28,601 bases of DNA, from contig JAAYOB010000014.1 in NCBI GenBank assembly GCA_012520575.1, positions 1 to 28,601 on the forward strand, given 5' to 3'. The translations under genes and the position numbers were made by a program. Of this stretch, positions 26,083-28,601 are shown piece by piece. Positions within the stretch are counted from its first letter, which is position 1. Each line of letters begins with the position of its first letter. Origin of the DNA: Candidatus Stramentimicrobium fermentans. GTDB lineage: Bacteria; Atribacterota; Phoenicimicrobiia; Phoenicimicrobiales; Stramentimicrobiaceae. Below the pieces are notes generated by a model. The model searched no databases. It was not told the origin of the DNA and saw only the letters and a program-made list of their open reading frames with translations.

Positions 26083-27393
26083 TTGCCAAATTATCGTGAT
26101 TTTTTACCAGAATTAAAGAGCATGACTTTATTTCAAAGAATTGAGGATGAGGAACTCCTATCTCTCTTAGAAGTTATGAAACCGGAAATTGAATTTCGAA
26201 AAGCGGGTAAATACATCCCCCTTCCCATCGATATCGAAAAAGGTATGTTCTGTATTGTTCTGAAAGGGAAACCACTCAACCGGTTAGAGCCAAGGTTAGA
26301 TGTCTACAATATGCCCAAATTTACCGAACCGGGCATGATGATGGGCGAAATTCCCTGTTTATCTGAAATGAATAGAAGTCAAGCACCAAGGATTAAATTC
26401 AAAGGTCCTCCGCCAGGGGGACTGAGGAACGACACATACGACCTCTATTTGCTAAAAATGAGCGGTGAAATGGTGACAAAATTTTATGGTGAAAAGTATT
26501 GTAAGGCACAGAGTATAATGATTCGAAACTTTTTAGGAATCCTTGCTCAAAAAGTTACCGATGTTCGTAAAGAAAAGGTGGAAGCCATTGCTGCCCTTGA
26601 GGTAGAATTAGCTCCCTATCGTTTACATATTTTGTGTGCAGGAGTATCTTGGAAATTAGTTAAAGAAATTGCGGAGCAATGGAACAAAGAACACCCTGAC
26701 TTACCCGCTATTGTTACCCCCGGTGGTTCTGTAGTCCTGATTCGTGAGGTAATAAGCGGTCATCCCTGTGATCTGTTGATTTCAGCAGACGATGCCATTA
26801 TTCGCTCTATGTTGATACCTGAATATGCGGAAGGATATCGTATCTGGGCCGGAAACAAAATGGTTGTAATTGGTGAGGATCTCTCTGATAATAATTGGAC
26901 AGAGAAACTGCTAGCAGATAATGCCACATTCAAACACCATAACCCTTATGCTGACCCCGGTGGTTATCGTGCCGTTATGGCTATCCTGCTGGCTGACAAT
27001 TATGAGCCCGGCTTGACGGAACGTCTTATGAATCACCCCGGACATATTGGTATGGAAAAGAATCCCGGTTTTTTCAGTGGTCAAAAAGAAGCTAAATATA
27101 CTTTCGCGTACCATTCTACTGCAAAGTCATCAGGTAAGAATTTTGCTGAATTACCGGATATAATGAACCTTTCTAATCCATCCTTGGCAGAAGAATATGC
27201 CCAGGTCAGTTTTGAAGTTGATGAGAAAAATACCGTAATTGCTACACCAATTGCACATGCTCTCACTATTCCTAAAAATGCGAGGCATAAGATGGCGGCA
27301 AAAGAATTTGCAAAAATGTTTTTAGATATTGATAAAACAGCTGAAGGGTTTCTATCTCGATCCGGGGTTTTCGGGAAAGATCCATTATCGTAA
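26083..27393 (+). CDS. Cytosolic fusion: CRP/FNR-type sensor domain plus WtpA/ModA-like oxyanion-binding domain
   Basis: This 436-residue protein starts at TTG 26083, fixed by AAGGAGG about 8 bases upstream. Residues ~10-165 look like a cyclic-nucleotide-binding-like domain of CRP/FNR proteins: LFQRIEDEELLSLLEVM, the β-roll piece GMFCIVLKGK, GMMMGEIPCLSE at 84-95, then a long C-helix (KAQSIMIRNFLGILAQKV). Residues ~180-436 look like the WtpA/ModA tungstate/molybdate receptor: LHILCAGVSWKLVKEIAEQW, PGGSVVLIREV, CDLLISADDAIIRSM, NPYADPGGYRAVMAI, ITIPKNARHKMAAKEF. There is no signal peptide, membrane segment or DNA-binding helix-turn-helix. It is the first gene after the Moco riboswitch. A cytosolic molybdate/tungstate or cofactor sensor or store is inferred. 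The domain calls are by eye. Confidence 0.8.
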   Translation: MPNYRDFLPELKSMTLFQRIEDEELLSLLEVMKPEIEFRKAGKYIPLPIDIEKGMFCIVLKGKPLNRLEPRLDVYNMPKFTEPGMMMGEIPCLSEMNRSQAPRIKFKGPPPGGLRNDTYDLYLLKMSGEMVTKFYGEKYCKAQSIMIRNFLGILAQKVTDVRKEKVEAIAALEVELAPYRLHILCAGVSWKLVKEIAEQWNKEHPDLPAIVTPGGSVVLIREVISGHPCDLLISADDAIIRSMLIPEYAEGYRIWAGNKMVVIGEDLSDNNWTEKLLADNATFKHHNPYADPGGYRAVMAILLADNYEPGLTERLMNHPGHIGMEKNPGFFSGQKEAKYTFAYHSTAKSSGKNFAELPDIMNLSNPSLAEEYAQVSFEVDEKNTVIATPIAHALTIPKNARHKMAAKEFAKMFLDIDKTAEGFLSRSGVFGKDPLS

Positions 27394-27522
27394 CCCCCGG
27401 GTGCCATGTAAATAAAATATATCTGTTCAATTCATAGTGAGTTATTTAACATACTGAGACTGTTAAAGCCTATTAAAAAAATAGAATAATAGGTCAAATT
27501 TATAAATTAAGGAGAAAAACTA

Positions 27523-28601
27523 ATGAAAAAAATTAAAAAAATCGCCGATTTAAAAGCACTATCTCTCTTACTTGTGGCAATGATGGTCATAACAATCATC
27601 TTTGCCAGTCCCATCGCTGCAAAGGAAGCTCAAGCACAAGCAGACAGAACTGTTACCATAACCGATATGAGTGGGGATACAGTTACAATCAAGGGAGAAG
27701 TTAAAAAGATTATAAATCTCTGGCCTGCCTGCACATCTTCCTTCTTTGTTATGGGCGCAGGTGACTTGATTGTCGGACTAGCCGTTAATAGTCCTGGTAC
27801 CATGAACTCCTGGACACAATTATTCTATCCTAACTGTGTTAATATCCCTGCTTTAGGGGGTACTACTCCTTCGATCGAAAACCTCATTAACTTAAAACCG
27901 GATCTGGTCATTATTCACCCTTCAACTGCATCCAGCGGGCTTGCGCAACAGATCAGAGATGTTGGCATTCCTGCTATTAATATAAGTTTTAGTGATTATA
28001 GCACAATGATACAATCCTATACCATTTTAGGAGAAGTTCTTGGCGGTAAGTATCAGGAAAAACTTAGCCATTGGTGCACTGCTGTAGAGAACAAGATAAC
28101 ACATGTAAGAGAATTAACTGCAAATATTGCAGAAAATAACAGGCCAATTGTTTATTATATCGCCGGACAATCTGAAGGTGTTAATAGAACCATGGCAGCC
28201 GGTAGTATTATTTCTGATTGGATCGAATCTGCAGGAGGGGTTAATGCTTCTGAAATATTGAATATAACATCCACAGAGATTACTCCTGAAGCCATCTGGG
28301 ATCTTAACCCCGATGTAATAATTTGTGCCGGTGTCCATCAGCATATAAACGCACATACCTTAAAAAATACAGACGGATGGAAAGATTCAAAAGCAGTTAC
28401 CACTAACAGATTATACAACAATCCTTATGGATGCTTTAACTGGGACCGTTTCGGCTTAGAAAGTCAACTGCAGATTAATTATGCCTTAATGTGCATTCAA
28501 CCTGAAATAGCAAAAGAAAATGGCATTTTTAGAGAATCTATGATTGATGAGATTGTAAATTTTTACAAAAATTACACTGATTATGAATTAAGCAGGACAC
28601 A
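27523..28601 (+). CDS. Second BtuF/MolA-type ABC substrate-binding protein, C-terminus off the window
   Basis: 359 codons are visible and the frame runs open past the window end. A Sec signal peptide is clear: KK-rich start, core LSLLLVAMMVITIIFASPIA, and likely cleavage after AQAQA near residue 40. The body has the TroA/BtuF features: VTITDMSGDTVTIKG, IINLWPACTSSFFVMGAGD, LKPDLVIIHPSTAS, a long central helix, and AIWDLNPDVIICAGVHQH. The late motif NPYGCFNWDRFGLE is typical of the MolA-like branch as I remember it. The ATG has AAGGAG at 27508-27513. It is 129 bases after the CRP-WtpA fusion, with no promoter or terminator recognised between them, so it should share the Moco riboswitch. A permease and ATPase are expected beyond 28601. 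Confidence 0.88.
   Translation, partial: MKKIKKIADLKALSLLLVAMMVITIIFASPIAAKEAQAQADRTVTITDMSGDTVTIKGEVKKIINLWPACTSSFFVMGAGDLIVGLAVNSPGTMNSWTQLFYPNCVNIPALGGTTPSIENLINLKPDLVIIHPSTASSGLAQQIRDVGIPAINISFSDYSTMIQSYTILGEVLGGKYQEKLSHWCTAVENKITHVRELTANIAENNRPIVYYIAGQSEGVNRTMAAGSIISDWIESAGGVNASEILNITSTEITPEAIWDLNPDVIICAGVHQHINAHTLKNTDGWKDSKAVTTNRLYNNPYGCFNWDRFGLESQLQINYALMCIQPEIAKENGIFRESMIDEIVNFYKNYTDYELSRT

Noticed and set aside
26083-27393. An ordinary exported ModA/WtpA receptor
   Set aside because: The start is fixed by a strong ribosome site, there is no signal peptide or hydrophobic N-terminal segment, and ~170 residues of CRP-like sequence precede the receptor domain.

Overview
This is an AT-rich bacterial window, apparently chromosomal. 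It carries the gyrB-gyrA pair, amino-acid biosynthesis genes, an ECF sigma factor pair and two metal-oxyanion uptake loci. A T-box leader, Moco-family riboswitches with intrinsic terminators, TTGACA/TATAAT-type promoters and several TTG/GTG starts suggest an anaerobe of Firmicutes-like or candidate-phylum (for example Atribacterota-like) affiliation. The sequence alone does not fix the taxon. No rRNA, tRNA, CRISPR array, insertion sequence or prophage gene was seen.

Layout. Positions 1-2014 (minus): a PLP aminotransferase cut by the window edge, with a ketopantoate-reductase-family gene upstream. 2297-6183 (plus): aspartate/glutamate racemase family protein, a TM0106-type nuclease with a Cas4-like N-terminus and an RNase H-like C-terminus, then an ECF sigma factor overlapping a three-helix membrane protein that is probably its partner. 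6243-10681 (minus): promoter, a P3-less Moco-family riboswitch (the form linked to tungsten cofactor) with terminator, then secreted Ig-like protein, FecCD-type permease, ATPase, periplasmic binding protein and a TiaS-like IDDTD protein. 10743-11468: DUF4230-like membrane-anchored protein. 11707-16045 (minus): promoter, threonine-type T-box, a broken homoserine dehydrogenase gene, a homoserine kinase-aspartokinase fusion and aspartate-semialdehyde dehydrogenase. 16111-20750 (minus): gyrA and gyrB with a strong gyrB promoter. 21330-25720 (plus): branched-chain aminotransferase, a VIT/CCC1-like membrane protein and a long acyl-CoA synthetase. 25778-28601 (plus): promoter, a Moco riboswitch that has P3, a terminator, a cytosolic fusion of a CRP-like domain with a WtpA/ModA-like oxyanion-binding domain, and the start of a second BtuF/MolA-like binding protein.

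The main theme is molybdenum/tungsten handling. Two separate loci each place a BtuF/MolA-type binding protein behind a Moco-family riboswitch, and the two aptamers differ in exactly the helix (P3) reported to separate Moco from Tuco sensing. The cell may therefore run separate feedback loops for Mo and W uptake. The riboswitch loci also contain proteins not normally listed as transporter parts: the CRP-WtpA fusion, the TiaS-like protein and the secreted Ig-like protein. These are the best candidates for undescribed biology. The second theme is threonine synthesis: one T-box appears to control hom, thrB-lysC and asd, but hom has lost most of its catalytic domain and is frameshifted, through either real decay or an assembly fault.
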